Of a DNA stretch of 64,000 nucleotides, positions 36,175-45,472 are shown piece after piece. The position numbers and the translations under genes are program-made. Each line of letters begins with the position of its first letter. Position 1 is the first letter of the stretch. Under the pieces are notes generated by a model, which saw nothing but the letters and a program-made list of their open reading frames with translations, was not told the DNA's origin and ran no database searches. Origin of the DNA: Labilithrix sp. (GTDB lineage Bacteria; Myxococcota_A; Polyangia; Polyangiales; Polyangiaceae); assembly GCA_019637225.1 (NCBI GenBank), contig JAHBWC010000039.1, positions 1 through 64,000 of the forward strand, in the 5' to 3' direction.

Positions 36175-37362
36175 CTACCGGGCCGGGGCCCGGCGCTCGA
36201 ACGTGCCCTCGACGACGGGGATCCCCCGGCGCACCAGGAAGCGGCCGCGGGCCATCACGTCGCGGGGGCCGCCGCGGTCGTCGAGCGCGACCAGGTCCGC
36301 GTCGGCTCCGAGCGCGATCCGGCCCTTCGACGCCAAGCGGAGGACGGAGGCCACGTTGCTCGTGAAGACGGGGAGCACGTCCTCGAGCGCGTGACCGCGC
36401 GCGAGCAGGAGAGAGAGCGTCTCGGCGAGGGCGCCCGGGCGTCCGACGTCCATCGCCGCGATCCGCCCGTCGGCGTCGAAGGTCGGGAGGCAGCCCCCGC
36501 CGTCCGAGCTGCACGTGAGGAGCTCTCGCGGCGCTCCGCTCGCGAGGTACGCCGCGACGGCGTCGGGCGCGGAGAGCGCGTCTTCGCCCTCCTCGACGGG
36601 GAACGCGGTGACGTCGACCGGAACGCCGTCCTTCGCGAGGGAGAGCGCCTCGTCGAAGAGCCGCTTCTTCCGGTTCACGTGGGTCGGATAGAACGTGCTC
36701 GGAGGCAGCTCGGTCTCGTCGAGCGCGCGCCGAACGAGCGCGAGCCCGCGCGGGCCGTCGCCGAGGTGGAGGTGGAGGACCCCCGCCTTGCCGCTCATCA
36801 TGCCGGCGACGTGGCAGTCGGCGGCGACGCGCACGAGCTCGTCGAACGTCGGCTGCGACGAGCGGTGATCGCTGATCGCGAGCTCGCCGACCCCGAGGAT
36901 GGGATCGACGAACACGACGTCCGAGCGCACCGAGCCGGTGAGGGTCAAAGGCGGCATGGCGTAGCCGCCCGTCCAGCAGTGCGCCGAGAGCCCTTCGGCG
37001 CGGAGCCCGAGCGTGGCGGCCACGAGCGACGCCATCGTGCGCGTCGTGCCGTCGGTCCCGAGGACGCCGATCGCCGTCGTGATCCCGGCGGTCGAGAGCT
37101 CCGACAGGAGCACGCGCGGGACGCGCGAGGCCGGTCCCGACTCGCCTCCGCCGCCCGTCAGGTGCACGTGCGCGTCGACGAAGCCGGGGACGAGCCGCGC
37201 CCCGTCGAGGTCGACGACCTCGCAGCCAGGGACGGCGACGGCGTCGATGCGCTCTTCGATCGCGAGGATCGCGCCGCCGCCGAGGAGCAGATCGCGGCGG
37301 CCGAGCCGAGCGGGCGCGTAGACCTCGGCGTTGCGGAGGAGCGTGAGGGCAGGCGTCGTCAC
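36175..37362 (-). CDS. iadA: beta-aspartyl (isoaspartyl) dipeptidase IadA
   Basis: A 395-residue metallo-dipeptidase of the amidohydrolase superfamily that splits beta-Asp-Arg, the product of CphB, into Asp and Arg. Metal-binding parts are DAHVHLTGGGGES (His65, His67, Glu74), HLHLG (His199), YPTHVNR (His228) and SSDGGG (Asp287). Glu160 in GVGELAISDHRS is near the position of the carbamylated Lys162 of the E. coli enzyme. The start is GTG 37362. It is the first gene of the cyanophycin run, 149 bases before cphB, and is divergent from the acyl-CoA synthetase gene. Confidence 0.93.
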   Translation of the reverse strand: MTTPALTLLRNAEVYAPARLGRRDLLLGGGAILAIEERIDAVAVPGCEVVDLDGARLVPGFVDAHVHLTGGGGESGPASRVPRVLLSELSTAGITTAIGVLGTDGTTRTMASLVAATLGLRAEGLSAHCWTGGYAMPPLTLTGSVRSDVVFVDPILGVGELAISDHRSSQPTFDELVRVAADCHVAGMMSGKAGVLHLHLGDGPRGLALVRRALDETELPPSTFYPTHVNRKKRLFDEALSLAKDGVPVDVTAFPVEEGEDALSAPDAVAAYLASGAPRELLTCSSDGGGCLPTFDADGRIAAMDVGRPGALAETLSLLLARGHALEDVLPVFTSNVASVLRLASKGRIALGADADLVALDDRGGPRDVMARGRFLVRRGIPVVEGTFERRAPAR

Positions 37363-37455
37363 GCGTCCCGTGTTAGCCGAGGCCGCGGCCGGCGGCCATG
37401 GGCGGCTGTCCTCGCTGCGGCCGGGCCGGCCGAGTCGTAGTAAGGAGGACCCTCG

Positions 37456-39024
37456 ATGAGCCAGCTGCTCGCACGCTTCGCCGCACGCGCGGACGATCCC
37501 CGCGCCGCCGTCCTCGAAGAGCCCCTCGACGCCGGAGCGCGCGGAGGCGCGACGCACTCGTACGCGAGCGTCGTCCGCGGCGCCGTCGCGATCGCCGCGG
37601 CGCTCACGAGCGAGGGCCCGCTCGCGCCGGGCGAGCGCGTCGCCCTGCTCGTTCATCCGAGCGCCGGCTTCGTCTCCGCGTTCTTCGGCGTCCTCTACGC
37701 GGGCGGCTGCGTGGTGGTGCTGTCGCCGCTGCACCCCGCGCCCGAGACCGCGTACTTCTGCGCAGACGCCGGCGTCCGCACGGTGCTCGTGTCGGCGCCG
37801 ATGCGCGAGCTCGCCGCGCCGTTGTCGAGCGCGTGCGCGATCCGCGAGCTCGAGCCGATGCTCGCGACGCCGGCGAAGGGCGACGCACGGACCCTCGCCG
37901 ACGCCGTGGCCGAGAGCGCGCCCGCGCTCCAGCTCTACACGAGCGGCACGACCGGCAAGCCGAAGGGCGCCGTCCTCACCCACGCGAACATCGGCGTGCA
38001 GCAGGAGCTCGTCGGCCGCGCGTGGGGGTTCTCGGAGAGCGACGTCCTCCTCCACGCGCTACCGCTCCACCACATGCACGGCCTCGCCATCGCGCTGCTC
38101 ACGGCGCTCGGCGCCGGCGCCGCCGCGCATCTGCGGAGCTTCGACGCGCGGGCCGTATGGGACGACATGGCGCGCGCCACGGTCTTCATGGGCGTGCCCG
38201 CGATGTACCACCGGCTCTTCCTCGCGTTCGACGCCGCGACCGACGACGAGCGCGCGCGCTGGTCCGCGAGCGCGGCGAAGCTCCGTCTCGCGACGAGCGG
38301 CAGCGCGGCGCTCCCGGTGACGCTGGCCGAGCGCTGGCGCGGCGTGACCGGGCTCATCCCGCTCGAGCGCTTCGGCATGACCGAGATCGGCGTGGGGATC
38401 ACCAACGCGCTCCATGGTCCGCGCTTCGCGGGCTCGGTCGGCCTCCCGCTGCCGACGGTCGAGACGAAGATCGTCGGCGAGGGTCCGGCCCACGAGGACG
38501 CCGACACGGGCGAGCTCTGGATCCGCGGGCCGAGCGTCTTCGCCGGCTACCACCGCAAGGAAGCCGAGACGGCGAGCGCGTTCGTCGCCGATCCGCGCGG
38601 CGGCGCGCCGTGGTTTCGCACGGGCGACACCGTCACGCGCGACCTCGCGCTCGAGGGCGCGCCGTTCAGGATCCTCGGGCGTACGAGCGTCGATATCCTC
38701 AAGAGCGGCGGCTACAAGCTGAGCGCCCTCGAAATCGAGGAGGTGCTCCGCGAGCACGCCGCCGTCGCCGAGGTCGCCGTGGTCGGGATCGCGGACGAGG
38801 CCTGGGGTGAACGTGTCGTGGCGTGCGTGGTTCGACGCGGTGACGCGGCGTGCGAGCCCGCCGATCTCCGCGCGTTCGCCCGCGAGCGGCTCGCGCCGTA
38901 CAAGGTGCCGAAGGACGTGATTTTCCTCACGGAGCTCCCGAAGAACGCGCTCGGCAAGGTCGTGAAGCCGGCGCTCGTCGCCGAGCTCGCAGCGCACCTA
39001 CCTTCACCTACCCCCTCCTCCTGA
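37456..39024 (+). CDS. acyl-CoA synthetase, MatB/ACSF3-like
   Basis: A 522-residue adenylate-forming enzyme. It has the P-loop YTSGTTGKPKG (161-171), the A5 motif FGMTEIG (306-312), the A7/A8 part TGDTVTRD and RTSVDILKSGGYKLS, and the catalytic lysine near 501 in NALGKVVK. The region LPLHHMHGLAIALL and GSAALP plus GPRFAGSVGLPLP resemble malonyl- or methylmalonyl-CoA synthetases (MatB, ACSF3), so it probably activates a dicarboxylic or short acid; the substrate is inferred. A perfect AAGGAGGA sits before the ATG at 37456. No obvious link to cyanophycin besides being divergent from it. Confidence 0.88.
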   Translation: MSQLLARFAARADDPRAAVLEEPLDAGARGGATHSYASVVRGAVAIAAALTSEGPLAPGERVALLVHPSAGFVSAFFGVLYAGGCVVVLSPLHPAPETAYFCADAGVRTVLVSAPMRELAAPLSSACAIRELEPMLATPAKGDARTLADAVAESAPALQLYTSGTTGKPKGAVLTHANIGVQQELVGRAWGFSESDVLLHALPLHHMHGLAIALLTALGAGAAAHLRSFDARAVWDDMARATVFMGVPAMYHRLFLAFDAATDDERARWSASAAKLRLATSGSAALPVTLAERWRGVTGLIPLERFGMTEIGVGITNALHGPRFAGSVGLPLPTVETKIVGEGPAHEDADTGELWIRGPSVFAGYHRKEAETASAFVADPRGGAPWFRTGDTVTRDLALEGAPFRILGRTSVDILKSGGYKLSALEIEEVLREHAAVAEVAVVGIADEAWGERVVACVVRRGDAACEPADLRAFARERLAPYKVPKDVIFLTELPKNALGKVVKPALVAELAAHLPSPTPSS

Positions 39025-39077
39025 GACGCGGTCGATCGTTGCGAGGTCGAGCGCTTGCGCTAGGTTCCGGCCCGCCC

Positions 39078-39956
39078 ATGGTCGCGCCCCGCTCGCTCTT
39101 CGCTCTTGGCCTGGTTTTCACGCTCGCCGGCTGCGCTTCGAGCGCGGAACGCAAGGGCTTCGACGAGACGAAGCCGCCCGCGGGCAACGACGACACGCCG
39201 GCGCCGACGCCGACGGGTGACTTCGGCACCGAGCCGCCGCCGGAGGCGCCCGAGCTGCCGGAGGTGCACGAGGTCTTCGGTCAGAGCGCCACCACGCTCT
39301 ACAAGCTCGAGCCCGCGACGAAGGCCGTCACGGTCGTCGGCGACTTCAAGAACTGCGAGCGCATCATCGACATCGCCCTCGACGAGAAGTCGACGCTCTA
39401 CGCGGTCTCGGACAACACGCTCTACACCGTCGACAAGACCACGGCGGCCTGCACGAAGCTCCACAGCGGAAACTACCCGAACTCGCTCTCGTTCGTCCCG
39501 AAGGGCACGCTCGATGCGAACGAGGAGGCGCTCGTCGGCTACGACGGCGGCGACTACGTCCGCATCGACGTGAACGACGGCACGCGCACCGTGGTCGGCA
39601 AGCTCGGCGGAAACCTCGTCTCGAGCGGCGACATCGCCTCCGTGAAGGGCGGCAAGACGTTCCTCACGGTCAAGGGTGGGAGCTGCAACACGTACGACTG
39701 CCTCGTCGAGATCGATCCGACGACGGGAAAGCTCGTCAAGAACTGGGGCTCGGTCGAGCACAAGAAGGTCTTCGGCCTCTCGTTCTGGGGCGGCAACGTC
39801 TACGGGTTCGACGAGCAGGGCAACCTCTTCGAGGTGGTCTTCGGTTCGAACAAGATCGTCACGACGACGATCCCGATCCCGCAGAAGCCGGCGGGCCTGA
39901 GCTTCTGGGGCGCCGGCTCCTCGACCTCCGCCCCGCTCGTCGCCGAGCCGCAGTGA
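39078..39956 (+). CDS. lipoprotein, propeller-like
   Basis: A 292-residue lipoprotein with lipobox LAGC (Cys19) and then a Pro/Glu/Asp linker. The mature part has repeats of the form TTLYKLEPATKAVTVVGDF, STLYAVSDNTLYTVDK and GNLFEVVFGSNKIV, which look like beta-propeller blades. The ATG at 39078 is right before the signal peptide. It is the first of four plus-strand lipoprotein genes. No ligand or function can be assigned. Confidence 0.72.
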   Translation: MVAPRSLFALGLVFTLAGCASSAERKGFDETKPPAGNDDTPAPTPTGDFGTEPPPEAPELPEVHEVFGQSATTLYKLEPATKAVTVVGDFKNCERIIDIALDEKSTLYAVSDNTLYTVDKTTAACTKLHSGNYPNSLSFVPKGTLDANEEALVGYDGGDYVRIDVNDGTRTVVGKLGGNLVSSGDIASVKGGKTFLTVKGGSCNTYDCLVEIDPTTGKLVKNWGSVEHKKVFGLSFWGGNVYGFDEQGNLFEVVFGSNKIVTTTIPIPQKPAGLSFWGAGSSTSAPLVAEPQ

Positions 39957-40017
39957 CCGAGGCCGCCCGCAGGGCGGCGAGCTCATCCGTTCGCGCTTCA
40001 CGAAATCGTCGCGCGCC

Positions 40018-40043
40018 GTGATCGGTCTCGTTACCTCGATCAC
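40018..40043. promoter_or_regulatory. inverted repeat, possible operator or terminator
   Basis: GTGATCG (40018-40024) and CGATCAC (40037-40043) are perfect inverted arms around 12 bases, inside the 157-base gap before the IgGFc-binding-like gene. The dyad size is like a dimeric regulator site. No T-tract follows, which weakens the terminator reading. Confidence 0.3.
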
Positions 40044-40113
40044 ACTGGACGGCGCCTGCAGGTAGGCCGGGGCAGCACCGTCGTGCCTCGCGTCGCTCGC
40101 GGCGACTCGAACC

Positions 40114-41901
40114 ATGCTTCACACGATGCCGAAGGCCCGCGCCGCGGGAGCTCTCGCTGCGTTCACGCTGGCGCTCCTCGCGGCGTGCGCGAACGGCGGC
40201 AACGAGCTGCTCGGTACGATCGACACGCCGTCGGACGCGGGGCCGGCCTTCGAGCCGCCGTTCTGTCCCGCGCGGTGCACCGAGGACAAGCGCGCGATCG
40301 TCAACGGCTGCAACGACGCCGCGTTCGTGGCGTGCGGCCCCACCGAGGAGTGTCGCGACGATCGGTGCGTCGACGCCTGCAAGCAGGCGGAGGAGCAGAA
40401 GTCGTCGGTCGGCTGCGACTACTACGCGGTGATGATGGACATCCTCGCGCCGGACGGCCTCGGTTCGTGCTTCGTCTCCTTCGTAACCAACACCTTCAGC
40501 ACGAACGCTCACATCACCGCGAGCTTGTACGGCAAGCCGATCGACCTCGCCAAGTACGCGAAGCTCCCCGTTGGGCAGGGGCGATCGCTCGACTACGCGG
40601 ACTACGATCCGGAGCGGGGCCTCGCGCCCGGCGAAGTGGCGATCCTCTTTCTCTCGAACTGGGGCGGAGTTCAATGCCCCGTGCCCGCCCCGCGATCGAC
40701 GGGCGCCTTCGTGAGGGGCTCCGGGATCGGACAGGCCTTCCACATCCAGAGCGACGTGCCCGTCGTCGCCTACCAGATGCTCCCCTACGGAGGCGGCAAC
40801 GCGGCGATCACGGGCGCTTCATTGCTGCTCCCGACGAGCTCGTGGGGAACGAACTACGTCGCGGTCAATGCGTACAAGGCGCTCGGACAGGGCGCGAGCC
40901 CGTCGCTCGACATCGTGGCCTACGAGGACCGGACGAGCGTCCAGATCACGCCGCGCGTCGACATCAAGGGCGTGCAGGGCCTCCTGCCGGGTGGGCCCGC
41001 CGGGGTCTCGATCACGTACACCCTGAACGAGGGCGAGGTCCTCCAGCTCACGCAGCTCGAAGAGCTCACCGGCAGCCCGATCATCTCCGACAAGAAGGTC
41101 GGCCTCTTCGGCGGACACCAGTGCATGAACGTCCCAACCGACGTCGGCTACTGCGATCACGCCGAGCAGCAGATCGCTCCGGTGCAAGCGCTCGGCAACG
41201 AGTACGTCGCCGCCCCGCACCGCCCGCGCCAGACGACGAAGGCGGAGAAGTACCTCTGGCGCATCGTCGGCGCCGCCGACGGCACGACGCTCACCTACGA
41301 CCCGCCGCTGCCCGGCGCGCCCACGACGCTCGAGCTCGGCGCCTTCGTCGAGCTCGAGACCGACGGCCCGTTCGTCGTGAAGAGCCAGGACATGAAGCAC
41401 CCGTTCATGTTGTTCGGCTACATGAGCGGCGGCGACCCCTTCGATCAGTACGGCGATCCCGATTTCGTGCGGGCCGTCCCGCCGCCGCAGTGGCTCGACC
41501 GGTACCTCTTCTTCACGGATCCGACGTACCCGGAGACGAACCTGGTCGTCGTTCGCAAGCGGACGCAGGCCGGCACGTTCGAGGACGTCACGCTCGACTG
41601 CCACGGCAAGCTCGAGGGCTGGACGTCGCTCGGTCCCGACTACGAGATCACGCGAACGGATCTCGTCCGCCACGACTTCGCGCCCCAGGGCAAATGCGAC
41701 AACGGCGTGCAGTCGATGACGTCGAACGCTCCGTTCGGGGTCACCGTGTGGGGTTGGGGGACGCCCGAGACGTCCAAGGGCGTCTGCGACGCCACGACGG
41801 ACCCGCTGAGCTTCACCTGCAACGTCAGCTACGCCTACCCGGCCGGCGAGCGCGTCCTCGACGTCAACGACGTCATCGCCGGCCCTCCCATCGTCAAGTG
41901 A
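40114..41901 (+). CDS. IgGFc-binding-like lipoprotein
   Basis: A 595-residue lipoprotein with lipobox LAAC (Cys25). Residues 45-95 are Cys-rich (CPARCTEDKRAIVNGC, CGPTEECRDDRCVDAC). From about 100 to 590 the sequence fits the myxobacterial version of the IgGFc-binding protein N-terminal domain: DYYAVMMD near 100, FHIQSDVPVVAYQMLPYGG at 210-235, LLLPTSSWGTNYVAV, KKVGLFGGHQCMNVP and APFGVTVWGWG. The natural ligand of the bacterial versions is unknown. ATGs at 40114 and 40126 are both possible starts. Confidence 0.82.
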   Translation: MLHTMPKARAAGALAAFTLALLAACANGGNELLGTIDTPSDAGPAFEPPFCPARCTEDKRAIVNGCNDAAFVACGPTEECRDDRCVDACKQAEEQKSSVGCDYYAVMMDILAPDGLGSCFVSFVTNTFSTNAHITASLYGKPIDLAKYAKLPVGQGRSLDYADYDPERGLAPGEVAILFLSNWGGVQCPVPAPRSTGAFVRGSGIGQAFHIQSDVPVVAYQMLPYGGGNAAITGASLLLPTSSWGTNYVAVNAYKALGQGASPSLDIVAYEDRTSVQITPRVDIKGVQGLLPGGPAGVSITYTLNEGEVLQLTQLEELTGSPIISDKKVGLFGGHQCMNVPTDVGYCDHAEQQIAPVQALGNEYVAAPHRPRQTTKAEKYLWRIVGAADGTTLTYDPPLPGAPTTLELGAFVELETDGPFVVKSQDMKHPFMLFGYMSGGDPFDQYGDPDFVRAVPPPQWLDRYLFFTDPTYPETNLVVVRKRTQAGTFEDVTLDCHGKLEGWTSLGPDYEITRTDLVRHDFAPQGKCDNGVQSMTSNAPFGVTVWGWGTPETSKGVCDATTDPLSFTCNVSYAYPAGERVLDVNDVIAGPPIVK

Positions 41902-41977
41902 TCGCGATCGCGCTCGTCGAGCGCTCGCGACGCTCCTGTCCCTTGCTTGCTGTTCCGCCTACGGAGGTCACCTGATC

Positions 41978-44233
41978 ATGCGACGCCACATCATGCTCGC
42001 CGCTTTCCTCTCCGCGCCGATCGGCCTCGCCGCGGCGGGCTGTTCGTCCGACGAGTCCGACGCGCTCGCTCCGGGGCCGGACGCCTCGCCGGACTCGACA
42101 CCCGGTCCGAAGGAGGACGCCTCGGTGCCCGACGCGCCGGGGCCGAAGCCCGACGCGGGGCCGCACGAGCCCGGGTGGGACCCGAGCTTCTCGCTCCCCG
42201 GCGTCTCGGGCCGACTCGGTCCGGCCGTCAACGCGATCGCGCGCATCGCGAACCGGCAGATCGCCCTCGCCGGTAACTTCGAGCAGGCAGGCTCGATCCC
42301 GACCAAGTTCGTCGCTCTGTGGAACGGAAACCAGTGGCTCTCGATCAGCACCGGCCTCACCGGCGCGATCGACAAGATGGTCGCCACGCCGACCGGCGAG
42401 CTCTTCGGGACCGTCCGCACCGATACGGGCGCCACGCTCTTCAAGTGGAACAAGACCGTCTGGACCGAGGTCGCCCAGTTCGACGGCCACGTCACCGGAA
42501 TCGACATGGCGCCCGACGGCACGCTCTACGCGAGCGGCGCCTTCACCACCATCGGTGCCAGCGCCATCGCAGACCTCGCCAAGTTCTCGAACAACACCTG
42601 GTCGGCCGTCCCGAACGCGCCCGAGGGCGCGGAAGTCGTCCGCGTCGTCGGAACGTCGATCTGCGTCGGAGGACGCTTCAATCCGTGGAGCGGCGGGCTC
42701 GGCGTGCAGTGCCTCGAGAACGGGACGTGGCAGGACAAGCCGTTCGGCCCGGACGCGAACGGCAACATCGCCGATATCGGCGTCCAGAACGGTACGCTGG
42801 TCGCCGCCGGACAGTTCACCCTCGACATGATGAGCGACGCGGGGAGCCTCGCGCGATGGAGCGGCTCCGAGTGGGAGCTCATCGGCGGCGGCCTCGAGGG
42901 GATCGGCGCCGCCAACGTCGTGGACATGGAGATCGACGGCGACAAGATCTACGTGACCGGCGGCATCCGGTTCGCGGGCGGACAGCAGGTCAGTCACGCA
43001 GCGATGTGGGACGTGACGGCGCAGCGATGGTCGTCGCTCAACGACGGCATCTTCGGCAGCTCGGGTGGCGTCGGCCTCCTCGGGGCGCCGCCGGGTCGAG
43101 TCCTCGCGCTCGATCAAGGAGGCGAGCTCTACGTCGGAGGGCAGTTCTCGCTCATCGGCGGACGCAACGCGCTCGCCATCGCGCGCTGGGACGGCAACCA
43201 GTGGAACCCCGTCGACGATCCGAAGGCGAAGCGGCTCGGCGTCAACGGCGGCGTGAGCGCGTTCGCCGAGACCTCGAGCGGCGCTCTCTACGTGGGCGGC
43301 TCGTTCGTGTTCACCGGCGGAGACGTGGCGGCCTCGTCCGTGGCCCGCATCGAGAACGACGTCTGGTCCGCGCTCGGCGCCGGCTTCGACGGCGAGGTGA
43401 GCGCCCTGGCTGCCGGCGCGGGGGTCGTCTACGCCGGCGGCGACTTCATGCGGAGCGGCGTGGTCCTCACGAAGAACGTCGCCGCGTGGAACGGGTCGAC
43501 CTGGACCGGCATCGGCTCGGGCCTCGACGGAAGCGTGGCGGCCCTCGCCGTGGGCCCGGACGGCAACCTCTACGCGGGCGGCGACTTCACCGAGGCCGGG
43601 AGCGTCGTCGTGAACCACGTCGCGAAATGGAACGGCACGAGGTGGTCGGCGCTCGGCGCCGGCTTCGATGGTGCGGTTCGCTCGCTCTTCTTCGACGCGA
43701 GCGGCAAGCTCTACGCGGGCGGCGACTTCGCCAAGTCGGGCAACACCGACGTGAAGCACATCGCCGCGTGGAGCGGCACGAGCTGGAGCCAGGTCGGCCC
43801 GGGTCTCGACGCCGACTACGGGGCGAGCGTGAGCGCGATCGTCACGTACGACGGCAAGCTCACCATCGGCGGGAGCTTCGACAAGTCGGGGACGACCACC
43901 ATCGGACACGTCGCCAGCTTCGACGGAACCGCGTGGCGCGCGGTGGGCGGCGGCATCGCCCAGGGCGGCGTCGCGGGCCTCGCCGTACGCGGGAAGGAGC
44001 TGCTCGTCGCCGGCCGGTTCCAGGCGGCGGGCGCAGACGACGGCGGCGCCGCCACCGCGTTCGGTCACGTGGCATCGTGGAACGGCGCGAGCTGGTCCAA
44101 CCTCGGCGGGGGCCTCGCGGACACAGCCAACGCGATCCTCGCGACGAAGGACGCCTTCTGGGTCGGCGGCACGTTCACGTTCGCCGGCGACTACGGCTCG
44201 CACCACATCGCCCGGTTCTGGTTCACGCCCTGA
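41978..44233 (+). CDS. multi-blade beta-propeller lipoprotein
   Basis: A 751-residue lipoprotein with lipobox AAGC (Cys22), then a Pro/Asp/Ala-rich linker to about residue 65. The rest is ten or more repeats with the pattern LYAGGDF..SG....HVA.W.G..W...G.G.DG.V..L, as in delta-60-like or kelch-like propellers of myxobacterial surface proteins. The SD GGAGG lies ten bases before the ATG at 41978. It is 76 bases after the IgGFc-binding-like gene and 29 before the MopE-motif gene, so they may share a transcript. Confidence 0.82.
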   Translation: MRRHIMLAAFLSAPIGLAAAGCSSDESDALAPGPDASPDSTPGPKEDASVPDAPGPKPDAGPHEPGWDPSFSLPGVSGRLGPAVNAIARIANRQIALAGNFEQAGSIPTKFVALWNGNQWLSISTGLTGAIDKMVATPTGELFGTVRTDTGATLFKWNKTVWTEVAQFDGHVTGIDMAPDGTLYASGAFTTIGASAIADLAKFSNNTWSAVPNAPEGAEVVRVVGTSICVGGRFNPWSGGLGVQCLENGTWQDKPFGPDANGNIADIGVQNGTLVAAGQFTLDMMSDAGSLARWSGSEWELIGGGLEGIGAANVVDMEIDGDKIYVTGGIRFAGGQQVSHAAMWDVTAQRWSSLNDGIFGSSGGVGLLGAPPGRVLALDQGGELYVGGQFSLIGGRNALAIARWDGNQWNPVDDPKAKRLGVNGGVSAFAETSSGALYVGGSFVFTGGDVAASSVARIENDVWSALGAGFDGEVSALAAGAGVVYAGGDFMRSGVVLTKNVAAWNGSTWTGIGSGLDGSVAALAVGPDGNLYAGGDFTEAGSVVVNHVAKWNGTRWSALGAGFDGAVRSLFFDASGKLYAGGDFAKSGNTDVKHIAAWSGTSWSQVGPGLDADYGASVSAIVTYDGKLTIGGSFDKSGTTTIGHVASFDGTAWRAVGGGIAQGGVAGLAVRGKELLVAGRFQAAGADDGGAATAFGHVASWNGASWSNLGGGLADTANAILATKDAFWVGGTFTFAGDYGSHHIARFWFTP

Positions 44234-44262
44234 TCCGTCCCGACCGGAGAACGGCAGAGAGC

Positions 44263-45453
44263 ATGTCTTCGCACCGCCGCCTGCTCGCCCTCGTCCCGAT
44301 CGCGCTCGCCGTCGCGTGCGCGATCGGCGACGACGCCGGCGAGGCCAACCCCACGCCCGCGCCGTCGCTCCCGACGTTCGACGCGGACCTCGACGCCGAT
44401 CCGACCAAGTGCCGCGAGTCGAACGGCGTCGACGACGACGGCGACGGCTACACCGAAGCCGAAGGCGACTGCGACGACTGCAGGCGGGCGATCAACCCCG
44501 GCGCGTACGACTATCCCGGCAACAAGACCGACGAGGACTGCAGCGGAACGCCGGACGACGAGCCGGCGGGCTGCGACGTCGGCGCGGCGCTGGACGATCC
44601 CGACGCGCGGGCCGCCGTGCGCGCGCTCGGGCTCTGCCGGTGGTCGACCGCCGGCGCCGCGGGCAAGGACAAGACCTGGGGCGTCGTCGCGGCGAGGTAC
44701 GTCAAGCCGGACGGCACCCCGCTGACGGAGCCGCTCTCGCACGGCATCCTGTCGTCGTTCGGCGTGAACGAGCCGCGCGACGGCAAGTCTTTCCTCGCGC
44801 TCTCGAGCGGCACCGCGCGCGCCCCCGACATGCCGGGGTACAAGGACATCCTCGGCTTCCGAAAGGGGTACACGAGCGGCGTCCCCGCGGGCTACCCGAA
44901 GGAATCGCCGGCGTGTCCGGGCACGGTCTCGGGCCTCGCTCACGACGGCGCGGCGCTCGAGCTCGAGATCCGCGTGCCGACGAACGTGAAGTCGTTCCAC
45001 GTCGATCAGAACTTCTTCACCGTCGAGTTCCCAGGGTACGTCTGCAGCAAGTACAACGACTTCTACGTGCTCGACATGGACCCCAAGGTCCCCGACTACC
45101 CCGACGGCAACGTCGCCTTCGACAGCGCCGGCAATCCCATCAGCGTGAACAACGCGCTCCTCCAGGTCTGCAAGGCGCGCACGATCGACGGACGACGGTA
45201 CGACTGCCCGCTCGGCCCCTCGTCCCTCACGGGCACCGGCTTCGACACGGTGCACGACGACTACTCCCCTGCCCCGCACGCCGCCACCGGCTGGCTCACC
45301 ACCTACGCGCCGGCTCCGCCGGGCAAGGTCATCCGCCTCCGCTTCGCGATCTGGGACTCGTCGGACGGAAACCTCGACTCGACCGTCCTCGTCGATCGCT
45401 TCGAGTGGTCGGACAGCGAGCAGCGCGGGACGACTCCGTCCGGCCCGCGCTGA
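44263..45453 (+). CDS. lipoprotein with MopE-type metal-binding motif
   Basis: A 396-residue lipoprotein with lipobox AVAC (Cys19). Residues 55-94 form the MopE/PF11617 putative metal-binding motif: GVDDDGDGYTEAEGDCDD, NPGAYDYPGNKTDEDC. After it comes a beta-rich region (about 120-380) resembling a choice-of-anchor-type domain, with VKSFHVDQNFFTVEFPGYVC and KVIRLRFAIWDSSDGNLDSTVLVDRF (split here). This type is common in myxobacterial surface proteins. The ATG at 44263 precedes the signal. It is last in the run of four lipoproteins. Confidence 0.8.
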   Translation: MSSHRRLLALVPIALAVACAIGDDAGEANPTPAPSLPTFDADLDADPTKCRESNGVDDDGDGYTEAEGDCDDCRRAINPGAYDYPGNKTDEDCSGTPDDEPAGCDVGAALDDPDARAAVRALGLCRWSTAGAAGKDKTWGVVAARYVKPDGTPLTEPLSHGILSSFGVNEPRDGKSFLALSSGTARAPDMPGYKDILGFRKGYTSGVPAGYPKESPACPGTVSGLAHDGAALELEIRVPTNVKSFHVDQNFFTVEFPGYVCSKYNDFYVLDMDPKVPDYPDGNVAFDSAGNPISVNNALLQVCKARTIDGRRYDCPLGPSSLTGTGFDTVHDDYSPAPHAATGWLTTYAPAPPGKVIRLRFAIWDSSDGNLDSTVLVDRFEWSDSEQRGTTPSGPR

Positions 45454-45472
45454 CAGAGACCGTTCGCGCCCG

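Noticed and set aside
32372-36394. An open frame of 1340 codons on the plus strand opposite the cyanophycin genes
   Set aside because: It is a by-product of high GC: it is Arg/Val/Glu/Asp-rich, has no domain, and mirrors cphA and cphB codon by codon. The same applies to other long antisense frames.
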